Positions 47,052 to 55,123 of a DNA stretch of 64,000 bases are shown piece by piece. How positions within the stretch are numbered: position 1 is the first letter of the stretch; each line of letters starts with the position of its first letter. Source of the DNA: Acinetobacter sp. UBA801. Its GTDB lineage: Bacteria > Pseudomonadota > Gammaproteobacteria > Pseudomonadales > Moraxellaceae. The notes beneath the pieces are model-generated. The model was given only the letters and a program-made list of their open reading frames with translations. It made no database searches and was not told the DNA's origin. Made by a program: the position numbers and the translations under genes. The stretch is taken from positions 30,909 to 94,908 of the forward strand of contig DBIN01000019.1 of assembly GCA_002296655.1 (NCBI GenBank). The letters are read 5' to 3'.

Positions 47052-47485
47052 TTACTCTGTTTGATGGCGTTTTAATGCCCTTTGTTCCCATTGCATGAGT
47101 TCTTCAATTTCGAACTCTGCACAGTCATTAGGGGTCCAGCCGAATACCACTGCAATATTTGCAATTACTTCGTCGACACTTGCAGGGAGGGTTCTATCGT
47201 TGCCGAGAGATCTGGCGATGGTGCCAAAAAATTACCAATTTCTTCCGCGAATTTAAGTGTATCCATGAGTTCGAGTTCATAAACGTTTTGTGCGCTCATG
47301 GCTGGACTTGTAATACGTGGTAATAATGTTGCCAGTGCATTGATGTCAAAGGAGAGAACATCTTTAAGGTTCAGACCACGACAGTGACCAGTATTTGGTT
47401 TGTGTAATGTGAGTTCAGTAATAATTACATCACCTTGTTTAAAGCCATGATCTAGTGTGATTACTTTAGTTTTTTGAGCAGTCAT
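47052..47485 (-). CDS. E: Tail assembly protein E+E' (programmed -1 frameshift product)
   Basis: As in P2, an extended product is predicted by a -1 shift on T_TTT_TTG (plus-strand positions 47225-47231), read in the E frame as AAT TTT TTG. After the shift the frame reads GTIARSLGNDRTLPASVDEV, then VVFGWTPNDCAEFEIEELMQ and W.QRALKRHQTE, which is the typical E' pattern (W.P......EL..W...A..R), and stops at 47052-47054 just before T. The fusion is about 144 residues. Such pairs act as tape-measure chaperones. Confidence 0.85.
47165..47485 (-). CDS. E: Tail assembly protein E (unshifted product)
   Basis: The 106-residue zero-frame product (VITLDHGFKQGDVIITELTL, LKDVLSFDINALATLLPRIT, NVYELELMDTLKFAEEIGNF) matches P2 gpE-like tail assembly chaperones. 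It terminates at 47165-47167, about 55 bases after the slippery heptamer. Confidence 0.9.
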   Translation of the reverse strand: MTAQKTKVITLDHGFKQGDVIITELTLHKPNTGHCRGLNLKDVLSFDINALATLLPRITSPAMSAQNVYELELMDTLKFAEEIGNFLAPSPDLSATIEPSLQVSTK

Positions 47486-47513
47486 TTTTGAAAATCCTAA
47501 ATATATTAATAGT

Positions 47514-47547
47514 TAAAAAACCTTGCACAGAACGAATCCATGCAAGG
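47514..47547 (-). terminator. Intra-operon terminator between FII and E
   Basis: On the minus strand CCTTGCA / TGCAAGG form a 7-bp stem with a 13-nt loop followed by TTTTTT. It lies between the abundant tube gene and the low-copy tape-measure genes, so partial termination would scale expression. Confidence 0.7.
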
Positions 47548-47557
47548 GCAGGAAAAC

Positions 47558-48073
47558 TTATAATCCGATTGCTTTACGTTGTGCTGCGAGACGGTCTTTG
47601 CCATCTACAACTTCTTTGAAGCCAAGCACGTCAATTTCGATTTCAACTTTGCCGTTGACTGTGAGTTTGTAATAAGCACAGTTGGTCACGACTTTATGTT
47701 CAGTGTCTTCACCTGGTTCAGAGTCACCACCATCAATTTCTTCATGACGACCACGAACCACGACTTCCACGGCATCCACTTCGCCTGTGTCATCACGTTG
47801 ATAAGCACCAGCAAAACGCATATAAACACCGTCAACTTTTTCAAGACCGAATTGACGCAATGTGAGCAGGTCTAAACCACCAAAAGTCGATTCAAGCACT
47901 AAGCCGTCATCGCCCATGCCCATATCAATTTTTAATGGACCATTCATACCGCCACCGCGATAGTCTTCCATCTTGCGTGTGAGCTTTGGCAATACGACCG
48001 TTTTGATTTGCCCTAGATAACTTTCACCTTCGTTAAATAGGTTCATATTTTTGAGTTTACGAGGAAGGCTCAT
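47558..48073 (-). CDS. FII: Major tail tube protein (P2 FII-like)
   Basis: A 171-residue tube protein: the N-terminal SLPRKLKNMNLFNEGESYLG and PKLTRKMEDYRGGGMNGPLK, and the beta-rich remainder with VDGVYMRFAGAYQRDDTGEV, are as in P2 gpFII. It polymerises into the inner tube of the contractile tail. It follows FI by ten bases. Confidence 0.93.
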   Translation of the reverse strand: MSLPRKLKNMNLFNEGESYLGQIKTVVLPKLTRKMEDYRGGGMNGPLKIDMGMGDDGLVLESTFGGLDLLTLRQFGLEKVDGVYMRFAGAYQRDDTGEVDAVEVVVRGRHEEIDGGDSEPGEDTEHKVVTNCAYYKLTVNGKVEIEIDVLGFKEVVDGKDRLAAQRKAIGL

Positions 48074-48083
48074 GCATCAACTC

Positions 48084-49256
48084 CTATGCAGTGATCGTTG
48101 AAGCGAAGTCAGCCAAATAGCTGTCTGTAATACGCTGACGGAAGGTAAGGTCTTCAAGCGGTGGCACAGGGGTATAGTCATAGTCGATATACAATTTGCC
48201 GGCTTTGAGCGTGTCTTTTGAGTTCAGCTCTGGGTCATACCAAGCATCGCCACCCATCAGATAGCCTAGGCGTGTCCATTCACGTTGTTTGGCTTTGATG
48301 CCTTCCAACATGTCGTTGACCAATGAACCGTGCATTGGTTTATCAATGGCCCACATGTGTGCTTCTGCAATCGTGTCAGCCATGATCTGTGCTGTACGTG
48401 TGTAGTTTTCGAAAGCAAAGAGTGGATCATCTGAACAGGTACGTGAGCCCCAGAAACGGAAGCCGTCATGCTGAATCAGTGTGGTAATTTCGTTGCTGTT
48501 GAGATAGCCAGCATCGGTTGCAGGGTCTTGAAGGTCCCAAGTCACATCAGCATCGATACCGGTAACACCGTTGACAGCAACGTTTGATAAGGTTTTATGC
48601 CAACCGATTTCGTTGTCGATCTTGGCACGTAAGCCCATCGCCACTGCAACTGCAGGTACAGTTTCCGTTTGCGCTGTGTCGACATTGAATGCCACGAAGT
48701 TTGGCCAAATCACCATGAGTTCACGCGCTGCAAACGCATCACGATAGGCAACAACTTCTTCCTTGGTTTTGCATCCCCATGCATAGACATAGGCAAAGGC
48801 ACGAAGTTTTTGTGCAATGGTTGCAAGTTCAGTGGCAACAGCTTGCGTATCTAAACCTGGTGCGCCAATGATGCGTGGCTGAACGCCTAGTTTTGATTTC
48901 GCTAATAGCAATGCTTTTGCACCGGTATATTTACCAGTAGCATCTACGGTACCAATGACGTTTGCTGTTTGTGCTGCTTCATCTTCAGCAGCTGCAACAC
49001 GTACCACAACGCAGATTGAATTGGCTTGGTTGGCCATCGCTTGCAGAGCTGTTTTTAGTGTGCCGTTGGTCCCGGCTTTTGCAACTGCAGCTTGGGTGTT
49101 GGTAATAAGCACTGGCGTATTCAATGGGAAAACGGTTGCATCTGCATCTTCTGCAGTGGCAATGAGTCCTTGAACAGCAGTGGCAATGGTTCGGATCGGA
49201 CGTGTACCTTCGTTGATTTCAACGACACGCAGTCCGTGGTGGTATGAATCTGCCAT
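48084..49256 (-). CDS. FI: Major tail sheath protein (P2 FI-like)
   Basis: The 390-residue contractile sheath subunit. Family features are the N-terminal YHHGLRVVEINEGTRPIRTI, the middle RIIGAPGLDTQAVATELATI, and the C-terminal handshake region with LKAGKLYIDYDYTPVPPLED near the end. First gene of the F operon. A candidate Ogr site and a terminator hairpin lie directly upstream. Confidence 0.95.
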   Translation of the reverse strand: MADSYHHGLRVVEINEGTRPIRTIATAVQGLIATAEDADATVFPLNTPVLITNTQAAVAKAGTNGTLKTALQAMANQANSICVVVRVAAAEDEAAQTANVIGTVDATGKYTGAKALLLAKSKLGVQPRIIGAPGLDTQAVATELATIAQKLRAFAYVYAWGCKTKEEVVAYRDAFAARELMVIWPNFVAFNVDTAQTETVPAVAVAMGLRAKIDNEIGWHKTLSNVAVNGVTGIDADVTWDLQDPATDAGYLNSNEITTLIQHDGFRFWGSRTCSDDPLFAFENYTRTAQIMADTIAEAHMWAIDKPMHGSLVNDMLEGIKAKQREWTRLGYLMGGDAWYDPELNSKDTLKAGKLYIDYDYTPVPPLEDLTFRQRITDSYLADFASTITA

Positions 49257-49301
49257 AAAAAAAGCCTGTTTATTGAGGTTTTATTTCAGTAAACAGGCTT
49301 G
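49257..49301 (-). terminator. Terminator hairpin immediately before FI
   Basis: On the minus strand AAGCCTGTTTA / TAAACAGGCTT form an 11-bp stem with a 17-nt loop, followed by TTTTTT that runs into the FI start codon. It would end transcription of the V-H operon. Confidence 0.78.
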
Positions 49302-49329
49302 CATGTGGATTAATAAAGCCCAAGTGCAT

Positions 49330-49355
49330 GGGCTTGTATTAAGTGGGTTTTACAA
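49330..49355 (-). promoter_or_regulatory. Candidate Ogr site, copy 1 (FI operon)
   Basis: A 26-bp element shared with 54114-54139 and 60174-60199. Core TTGTA (49334-49338) and TACAA (49351-49355) are separated by 12 bp. It lies about 75-100 bp upstream of FI, just after the H stop codon. Confidence 0.75.
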
Positions 49356-49363
49356 ATAAATAT

Positions 49364-51586
49364 CTAAATCCAATTCGTGCCATCATAGTGTTTTAAAAGA
49401 TTACCGATAATAGCTGTTTGGCCAATACGCGATTTAAAACTAGTCGGTGGTTCTGCATAAATGTTTTTTGAACCATTCACTAGGTTATCTCCAGCAGTAA
49501 TATTTGCTCCTTTATAAATATAATTAACGCCTGGCGTATCAAAAATATTATCAAACACATCCACTTGTGCAAGATTATCTGACATGACAACCCATTGCCA
49601 TGCTGCATTTATTAATCCTTTGACTTTATTCCTTGTAAATGTTCCACCAGTGACGCCACTTGTCAGCGCCTGAAGAATATAACCCGAGCCGGCAACAGAT
49701 CTAGATATTAGGTTTTCTGAAATTAACCAATCTGTTGAATTATCTACACGAAAAACAGAACCCGTAGTTCCACTTAAATTTGAGATTGAATTACCTTGAC
49801 AGATAAACCGATGTGAGTTGCTGAATCTGACACATGCCAGCCCATTCACAGTACAACCATCGAATCGGTTATTCACAACCATAGCATCATTGCTCATATA
49901 AAGCTGAACGAAATATCCAGATATATCTTGAAGTATATTCCCATGAATATTTGCATTGTGTGCTCGTTCTGTATGCACACCTTGACTAACCTTGTAAATC
50001 GTATTGCCAGTTACAACTGCGTATCTAGCTCCATTTAAAGAAATACCCGTAGTGGTATAGTTGCCTTCATAGATTCCATTAATACAATTGTTTGAAACAA
50101 TTATGCGATTGTCAATTAAACTACCTGTTTCTGGATATACATCAATTGTTATTCCACCTCTTTGATTTCCATAAACAATGTTATTTGACACCAACGAGTC
50201 AAAAGTATTGATAGAACATACAATGCCCCAACCTCCTTGATTTACGCTGTCAATTTTATGACCAAAACATAAGTTATTAACAATACGTGCTTGACCAGTA
50301 GTATTGTTAACGACAATACCACTCCTTTGAGAATCTGACGAAGTATTGCCATCAATAAGAATATCTTTACCATTAAGGATCTGAACATTGTCATAAAGCG
50401 TTGCACCTTTAAAAAGGTTTTTTGACAATGTCACTTTTGCTGAATTACCAGGAACTGCAAAAAAATTAACTATGCCTCCTTGAATATCAGAATTTTCACA
50501 GACAATTTTTTTCTTCGCACGAGATACAATATTTATTGATGTGGAAGGTTTAACTCTTGCAGATTTAATGATTAACTCATCACCACTATGTTTGATGCAG
50601 CAGTCTGATTCGCTTGTTGCTGAAGAATTCAAATTATTATCTTTGTTCTGATCAAGTTCTATATCGCCATCAACAATTAAATTGTAGTTAGAAGTAATCA
50701 ATGTGCCTTTAGTACCAGAGAATAATTTAATTCCTCCACGACCTATAAATTTAAGATCGCCTACTGCTGTAATATTTCTTGTATGAATTGTTAGATTACA
50801 TAAATCTATGGGCAGTTTAAATATTGATGAGAAGTCTAATAACTTTTTCAAGTTATGGAATTCGTCTGATTGATCACCCTTTAAACCTGCAAGCGTTGCT
50901 AACAAACGATCTTTATAGCCAATTAGAACCCATCCATTTAGTACATAGAATCCATCATTTTCAGATATTCTATCCGGATCATAACTATAAAGTGCGTTGG
51001 TAGGGACAACACGCATAGTGCGGTTTAAAAAATTATCTTCTAGTGATAGTAGTTCATTAATAGAATTAACATTTCCAATAGGATTTTTATATCTATTATC
51101 GATATCAGCTAATATTTCTTGCTTAGCCTGGTTCACAGACTCGACAGTTGCTAAAACAATATCAGGATCAATAATGAGTTCAAAATAGCCAGTATTATCA
51201 ACTTGCAGAATAATACGGATCGTTTGAATTTTTGCTGCACCTTCTTCAATACTTGGCTTATAAGTCGGTGGGTAGCTTGCAACAGCAAGCATTGTGTTGC
51301 CTGTGCTGTCATATAAAGCCACTTCACGAATGTTAAAACCACCCACAGCTGAAGGAATGATTGCTTCACACACCAACCAGTTTGGATTTTTGTTGTGAAC
51401 TTCAACTTTATTCACACCAACACGATAAACCTCATTGACTAATGAAGTTGCATTTTCATTTGGCTCTGGTACTGATCCACTGCCATCACCGAAAGCCATA
51501 TATGTAATTGGTACTTTAGAATCATTATTTAAAGCAGCAGTTATAGCCGCTAAACCAGCGGTTGTGATCTTGGTGTAATAACTCAT
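49364..51586 (-). CDS. H: Tail fibre/tailspike protein (P2 gpH-like N-terminus, beta-helix body)
   Basis: A 740-residue receptor-binding protein. Residues 1 to about 165 are the conserved virion-attachment region (YYTKITTAGLAAITAALNND, PITYMAFGDGSGSVPEP, FNIREVALYDSTGNTML). From about 260 to 700 the chain is a right-handed beta-helix with repeated N-x-I/V, NN and G turns (VVTGNTIYKV, NIHGNILQDI, MVVNNRFDGC, LISENLISRS), as in tailspikes and capsule depolymerases. The body is visibly more AT-rich than the neighbouring genes, a sign of module exchange. No tail-fibre assembly (G-like) gene follows. Confidence 0.88.
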   Translation of the reverse strand: MSYYTKITTAGLAAITAALNNDSKVPITYMAFGDGSGSVPEPNENATSLVNEVYRVGVNKVEVHNKNPNWLVCEAIIPSAVGGFNIREVALYDSTGNTMLAVASYPPTYKPSIEEGAAKIQTIRIILQVDNTGYFELIIDPDIVLATVESVNQAKQEILADIDNRYKNPIGNVNSINELLSLEDNFLNRTMRVVPTNALYSYDPDRISENDGFYVLNGWVLIGYKDRLLATLAGLKGDQSDEFHNLKKLLDFSSIFKLPIDLCNLTIHTRNITAVGDLKFIGRGGIKLFSGTKGTLITSNYNLIVDGDIELDQNKDNNLNSSATSESDCCIKHSGDELIIKSARVKPSTSINIVSRAKKKIVCENSDIQGGIVNFFAVPGNSAKVTLSKNLFKGATLYDNVQILNGKDILIDGNTSSDSQRSGIVVNNTTGQARIVNNLCFGHKIDSVNQGGWGIVCSINTFDSLVSNNIVYGNQRGGITIDVYPETGSLIDNRIIVSNNCINGIYEGNYTTTGISLNGARYAVVTGNTIYKVSQGVHTERAHNANIHGNILQDISGYFVQLYMSNDAMVVNNRFDGCTVNGLACVRFSNSHRFICQGNSISNLSGTTGSVFRVDNSTDWLISENLISRSVAGSGYILQALTSGVTGGTFTRNKVKGLINAAWQWVVMSDNLAQVDVFDNIFDTPGVNYIYKGANITAGDNLVNGSKNIYAEPPTSFKSRIGQTAIIGNLLKHYDGTNWI

Positions 51587-52203
51587 ATTTGAGCTCCAAA
51601 AGGGTAAACTTCTGTTTCTGTTTGTTCATAGAAAGCCCAAATAGGAACCGCTGAAATAATTGCGTCCTGGACTTCTGGGAAAATGGTTGTATCGTCACCG
51701 CTATAACTTCCTGCTAAGGCATAGATCTGTGCATAGCTGGGTGTGACATTGATTTGAATATGTTTGCAATGGCGTGTAAGTGGTCGGGCATCATCAATGA
51801 GCTGAAGTAAAGTATTCAGACCTTGTTCAGTTAGTGATTGATTGTTGGTATCAATAGCGATCTGGAATGTACCTGGCTCAGACATAGGTACTTCTTGCCA
51901 CCATTCATAAATGGTGACGCTATACCCAAAAGCTTCGACAATTTTACGCAGGGCGTAATTGGTACCTTTGTATTTGTGAACCTCAAAACTGGCCTTGATC
52001 TGCTGTTTTTTGACTTCTTCAGGCCAATCTTGCTGCCAACGGTCAACACTGTTTTCCCAAGCCAAGTGTGGTAAGAATTGGCTTGGTACATCATTCAAGG
52101 TGACAAGACTACGTAAATTTGCTGGCAGATTTGAATTGTTGCCGAGTTCTTCAGCAACTTTACGTTCAAGATCGGTACTGTTTGGAGGGAGTAAGTTTTT
52201 CAT
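51583..52203 (-). CDS. I: Baseplate/tail protein I (P2 gpI-like)
   Basis: A 206-residue baseplate wedge protein: NLLPPNSTDLERKVAEEL, then LPHLAWENSVDRWQQDWPEE, the characteristic GPI region, and ATG 52203 with GGAGGG upstream. The start overlaps the stop of J (TAATG). A frame extension to 52239 lies inside J and is discarded. Confidence 0.92.
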   Translation of the reverse strand: MKNLLPPNSTDLERKVAEELGNNSNLPANLRSLVTLNDVPSQFLPHLAWENSVDRWQQDWPEEVKKQQIKASFEVHKYKGTNYALRKIVEAFGYSVTIYEWWQEVPMSEPGTFQIAIDTNNQSLTEQGLNTLLQLIDDARPLTRHCKHIQINVTPSYAQIYALAGSYSGDDTTIFPEVQDAIISAVPIWAFYEQTETEVYPFGAQI

Positions 52204-53105
52204 TAACCCTCCGCGATGGTGACATTCACACCAGTACAAAACGATGCTTCAAATGCTGTGACCAAAACGTCTGCAGATGGGCTGATCAATTCAACACGTT
52301 CAACACCTGAAACATGCAATTGTTTAAAGATGGCTGACAGATAAATGCTTTGACCAATACGTTTTGGGGAATTAATAAATGCAGTGATATTGGCAATCGC
52401 TTCTTCAAGCACTGGATCTGTTTCAGGCAGATTGTTGTGGTGAAGTACGGCTTGAATTTGATATTCAATAATGCCAGCGGATTGAACTGTCACACGGTCA
52501 GCTGTAGGTCGAAGTTTTTCACCTGATACATAGTTGTAGACCTTCTGACACAGTTCAGGTGAAGCAGCACCATTTTCAGAATCACGTTGCAAAATGGTGA
52601 TCAGTGCCTGGGAAGGAGCAGGGGAAGACGCATAAGCATCGGCCACACGTCCATCAGCACTGAGTGAATGGAATTCATACGCTGAAGTTGGACCTGCAAC
52701 AGATAAAGCATCAAATGCTTTGCTTGCTCGGTAACGTAAATCTTCATCACTTTCATAAACCGCTGGTGTCGGTGGTGTCGTGGTTAAATCTTCAGGCGAA
52801 ATAATCAGTCGCTGAATTCCATAATCAGCAACTTTGGCATCCAGATCTGTACCAGTGGCATAAGCCAAAAGCACTGCACGATATTGGGCATTGAGCTTTG
52901 AGCGAAGCAAAACTTCACGATAAACGTTTTCTTGTAACAGCTTGGTGAGTGGTTCGCTTTCGCGTTCCAAGGTTTTACGAATTTGGTTTTGTTTGTTGCT
53001 TGGCCATAGCGCAATAAGGGCTTCTTTACGCTCATTAAAGATGGTTTCAAAATCGAGTTCTTCCACCGCTTTGGGTGGTGTGAGCTGGTTAAAATCGACA
53101 CTCAT
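52203..53105 (-). CDS. J: Baseplate assembly protein J (P2 gpJ-like)
   Basis: A 300-residue baseplate protein of the GPJ/Baseplate_J family: FETIFNERKEALIALWP, LRSKLNAQYRAVLLAYATGT, DEDLRYRASKAFDALSVAGP and VGVERVELISP-like ending. It overlaps W by four bases at its start and I at its end. Confidence 0.93.
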   Translation of the reverse strand: MSVDFNQLTPPKAVEELDFETIFNERKEALIALWPSNKQNQIRKTLERESEPLTKLLQENVYREVLLRSKLNAQYRAVLLAYATGTDLDAKVADYGIQRLIISPEDLTTTPPTPAVYESDEDLRYRASKAFDALSVAGPTSAYEFHSLSADGRVADAYASSPAPSQALITILQRDSENGAASPELCQKVYNYVSGEKLRPTADRVTVQSAGIIEYQIQAVLHHNNLPETDPVLEEAIANITAFINSPKRIGQSIYLSAIFKQLHVSGVERVELISPSADVLVTAFEASFCTGVNVTIAEG

Positions 53106-53449
53106 AACGTAGATCCAAAGTTAAGTGGAATGCTTAAAGACTGTTGCTGATTGTTGTCGACCACATTGCAGTCAATTTCTAATTCAAATGAGCCACGACC
53201 AACCTGATTGATCGACACTGAATTCAAGGTGATGCGGTCTTCCCATTGCAGTAACGCAGTCGCAGTGGCTGCATAAAGCTGAAGCAAAGTGATTTCATTG
53301 AAAGGGGAGTCAATGAGCTGTGGCAGCAATGAACCATATTCACGACGCATGATTCGGGTACCAATGGGTGTGGTCAAAATGTCCTGAATGGATTGACGGA
53401 TTTGATCAATTTCAGTTTCGAGTTCACGACCGCTTTCACGTGACATCAT
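53102..53449 (-). CDS. W: Baseplate assembly protein W (P2 gpW-like, lysozyme-like gp25 family)
   Basis: A 115-residue gp25-like wedge protein: IDQIRQSIQDILTTPIGTRI, MRREYGSLLPQLIDSPFNE. This is the conserved TP-G-R-R-x-GS motif of the family. Overlaps both neighbours. Confidence 0.94.
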   Translation of the reverse strand: MMSRESGRELETEIDQIRQSIQDILTTPIGTRIMRREYGSLLPQLIDSPFNEITLLQLYAATATALLQWEDRITLNSVSINQVGRGSFELEIDCNVVDNNQQQSLSIPLNFGSTL

Positions 53450-54072
53450 TACTGTGGTCCTCCAGTGGTTCCACCGCTGTCACCCGGGTGAGTATGGCCA
53501 GTGAGACTGATACCACTTGCAGTGACATCCCCATCTGAACTGAATGTTCCTGAAGAATGACTGCTGCCTTGAACCAACTGACTGCCACCAACGGTGTTGT
53601 TTCCTGTCATGGCAGTACTGCCATTCACTTGTAAATTCCCATTGATGGTCGTATCACCGTTGACAGTGACACCACCATCAGCAGTCAAAACAGCTGTGCC
53701 ACCTGAAGGTAAAACAGCAGATAAATGGTGGGCTGAAACGTCATAGGCAATGACACAGCCATCGGCAAACATACGAATTTTTTTGTTGAGATCATCAGAT
53801 GGTGCAGGGTGGTCATCGTTATAAAAGCCGTACAAAACAAAACTTGTTGGACCAATATCACCGCACGGTGAAATGACCACACATTCTTCATTGATTGATG
53901 GCATATCCCAAGTTGCATCGTCACCAGAACGAATATTTAGGCAACGGATTTCCGGTGTCTCTATATCGCCTAAATTGACGATGACACGTGGAATAGGTTT
54001 AGACGGATTGATGGTCTTGACGGTTCCAAATCGAACAATATTTTCAAGACGACGGTTAGCATCTGCATTCAT
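53449..54072 (-). CDS. V: Baseplate spike protein V (P2 gpV-like)
   Basis: A 207-residue membrane-piercing spike: OB-fold N-terminal half (IVRFGTVKTINPSKPIPRVI, CVVISPCGDIGPTSFVLYGF) and a C-terminal beta-helix with repeats (GGVTVNGDTTINGNLQVNGS), ending in GHTHPGDSGGTTGGP with the iron-binding HxH motif of the spike tip. ATG 54072 is preferred; the frame can also open at TTG 54090. The candidate Ogr site lies only about 40-65 bp upstream, so the leader must be very short. Confidence 0.92.
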   Translation of the reverse strand: MNADANRRLENIVRFGTVKTINPSKPIPRVIVNLGDIETPEIRCLNIRSGDDATWDMPSINEECVVISPCGDIGPTSFVLYGFYNDDHPAPSDDLNKKIRMFADGCVIAYDVSAHHLSAVLPSGGTAVLTADGGVTVNGDTTINGNLQVNGSTAMTGNNTVGGSQLVQGSSHSSGTFSSDGDVTASGISLTGHTHPGDSGGTTGGPQ

Positions 54073-54113
54073 GCAAACACTTTGCGTCAAGGACTAAGCC
54101 ATTTCAGCTGATT

Positions 54114-54139
54114 GGGCTTGTATTAAGTGAGTTTTACAA
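54114..54139 (-). promoter_or_regulatory. Candidate Ogr site, copy 2 (V operon)
   Basis: The same 26-bp element with one mismatch to the other two copies; TTGTA at 54118-54122 and TACAA at 54135-54139. It lies between S and V, before the V-W-J-I-H unit. Confidence 0.75.
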
Positions 54140-54149
54140 TGTTCAAAAC

Positions 54150-54599
54150 TTAAAGATTGATATGTTTTAAGAATGAATCTTCAATCAGTTTTAAATCCTG
54201 ATCTGTGAAGCCTAAAAGTTCTCGTTTTGGATAGACCACACTTGGTGCACCACGTTCAGCACGGTCTTTTAAACCTTCCTGATGTACTTGTGCAATACGT
54301 CCAACACGACCCACAAAGCCAATCGCAATGGCATCAGCATTGCTGAGCAGTTTTAAATGAGCAGTATTTTTTAATTTGGTGAACATTTTGCGCTTAATTT
54401 TGCCTTTTTGTTCACGTAGGCGTTTGCGCCTTGGGGTGTACGTTGAACCATCAGGATTCTGTTGTGCAGAAATACGTTTGCTCTGATTTTTTCTTAAATC
54501 ACGACCGATCTGTTTTGAAAGCTTGGCACGTTCACCCACTGACAACCGTTCCAAATACGGCTGTAAGTAGGTGGCAAGTTCTTCAACATTGTTCGTCAT
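54150..54599 (-). CDS. S: Tail completion protein S (P2 gpS-like)
   Basis: A 149-residue tail completion protein: NNVEELATYLQPYLERLSVG, then ERAKLSKQIGRDLRKNQSKR and the PDGSTYTPRR motif common in this family, with FVGRVGRIAQVHQEG later. ATG 54599 overlaps the end of R (ATGA). Helps join or finish the tail tip. Confidence 0.92.
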   Translation of the reverse strand: MTNNVEELATYLQPYLERLSVGERAKLSKQIGRDLRKNQSKRISAQQNPDGSTYTPRRKRLREQKGKIKRKMFTKLKNTAHLKLLSNADAIAIGFVGRVGRIAQVHQEGLKDRAERGAPSVVYPKRELLGFTDQDLKLIEDSFLKHINL

Positions 54600-55123
54600 G
54601 GGTTTCGACCTGTCGGTGGCATATCTAATGACCAACCTTGTTTTTCAGCAGTGGTCCATGAAGCAACGACTTCACCCGATGGATCGATGACTTCAAAATC
54701 AGTGGCAGGTTCAAATTCTGTGTACTTCGGTTCTTCAGGATGACTGAGTTCTAATTTGCCGTCTGACAACTTTTTCACGACGACACGTTCAGTTAGTGGA
54801 ATTTGAAAGTTAATGTCATATTTACTGTTATCAATCAGTTCCGCTTCAAAGCTGATGGCTTGTTTGCCTTTTTCATGGTTGGCCATCAATTCAGGCTGAT
54901 TTTCCGCAATCCACGTGAATAGCACAACACCAATGACATCGACATCACCGGCATAGTCCGTGATGACCAGATCCAATGTATACGACATTTCAAAACTGAA
55001 ACCACTAGCCATGGTACTGCGAAGCGAACCATTATTAGTAAAGATCAATAAGCGATCCTGATCAGGACTCAGATCAGGAATCGCTTTGAGCAAATATTCT
55101 CTTAATTGATTGGGCTTTTTCAT
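54596..55123 (-). CDS. R: Tail completion protein R (P2 gpR-like)
   Basis: A 175-residue protein with the gpR start (KKPNQLREYLLKAIPDLSPD, RLLIFTNNGSLRST) and central YTLDLVITDYAGDVDVIGVV, then WIAENQPEL. It follows the endolysin gene with a four-base overlap and precedes S, as in P2. Confidence 0.92.
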   Translation of the reverse strand: MKKPNQLREYLLKAIPDLSPDQDRLLIFTNNGSLRSTMASGFSFEMSYTLDLVITDYAGDVDVIGVVLFTWIAENQPELMANHEKGKQAISFEAELIDNSKYDINFQIPLTERVVVKKLSDGKLELSHPEEPKYTEFEPATDFEVIDPSGEVVASWTTAEKQGWSLDMPPTGRNP

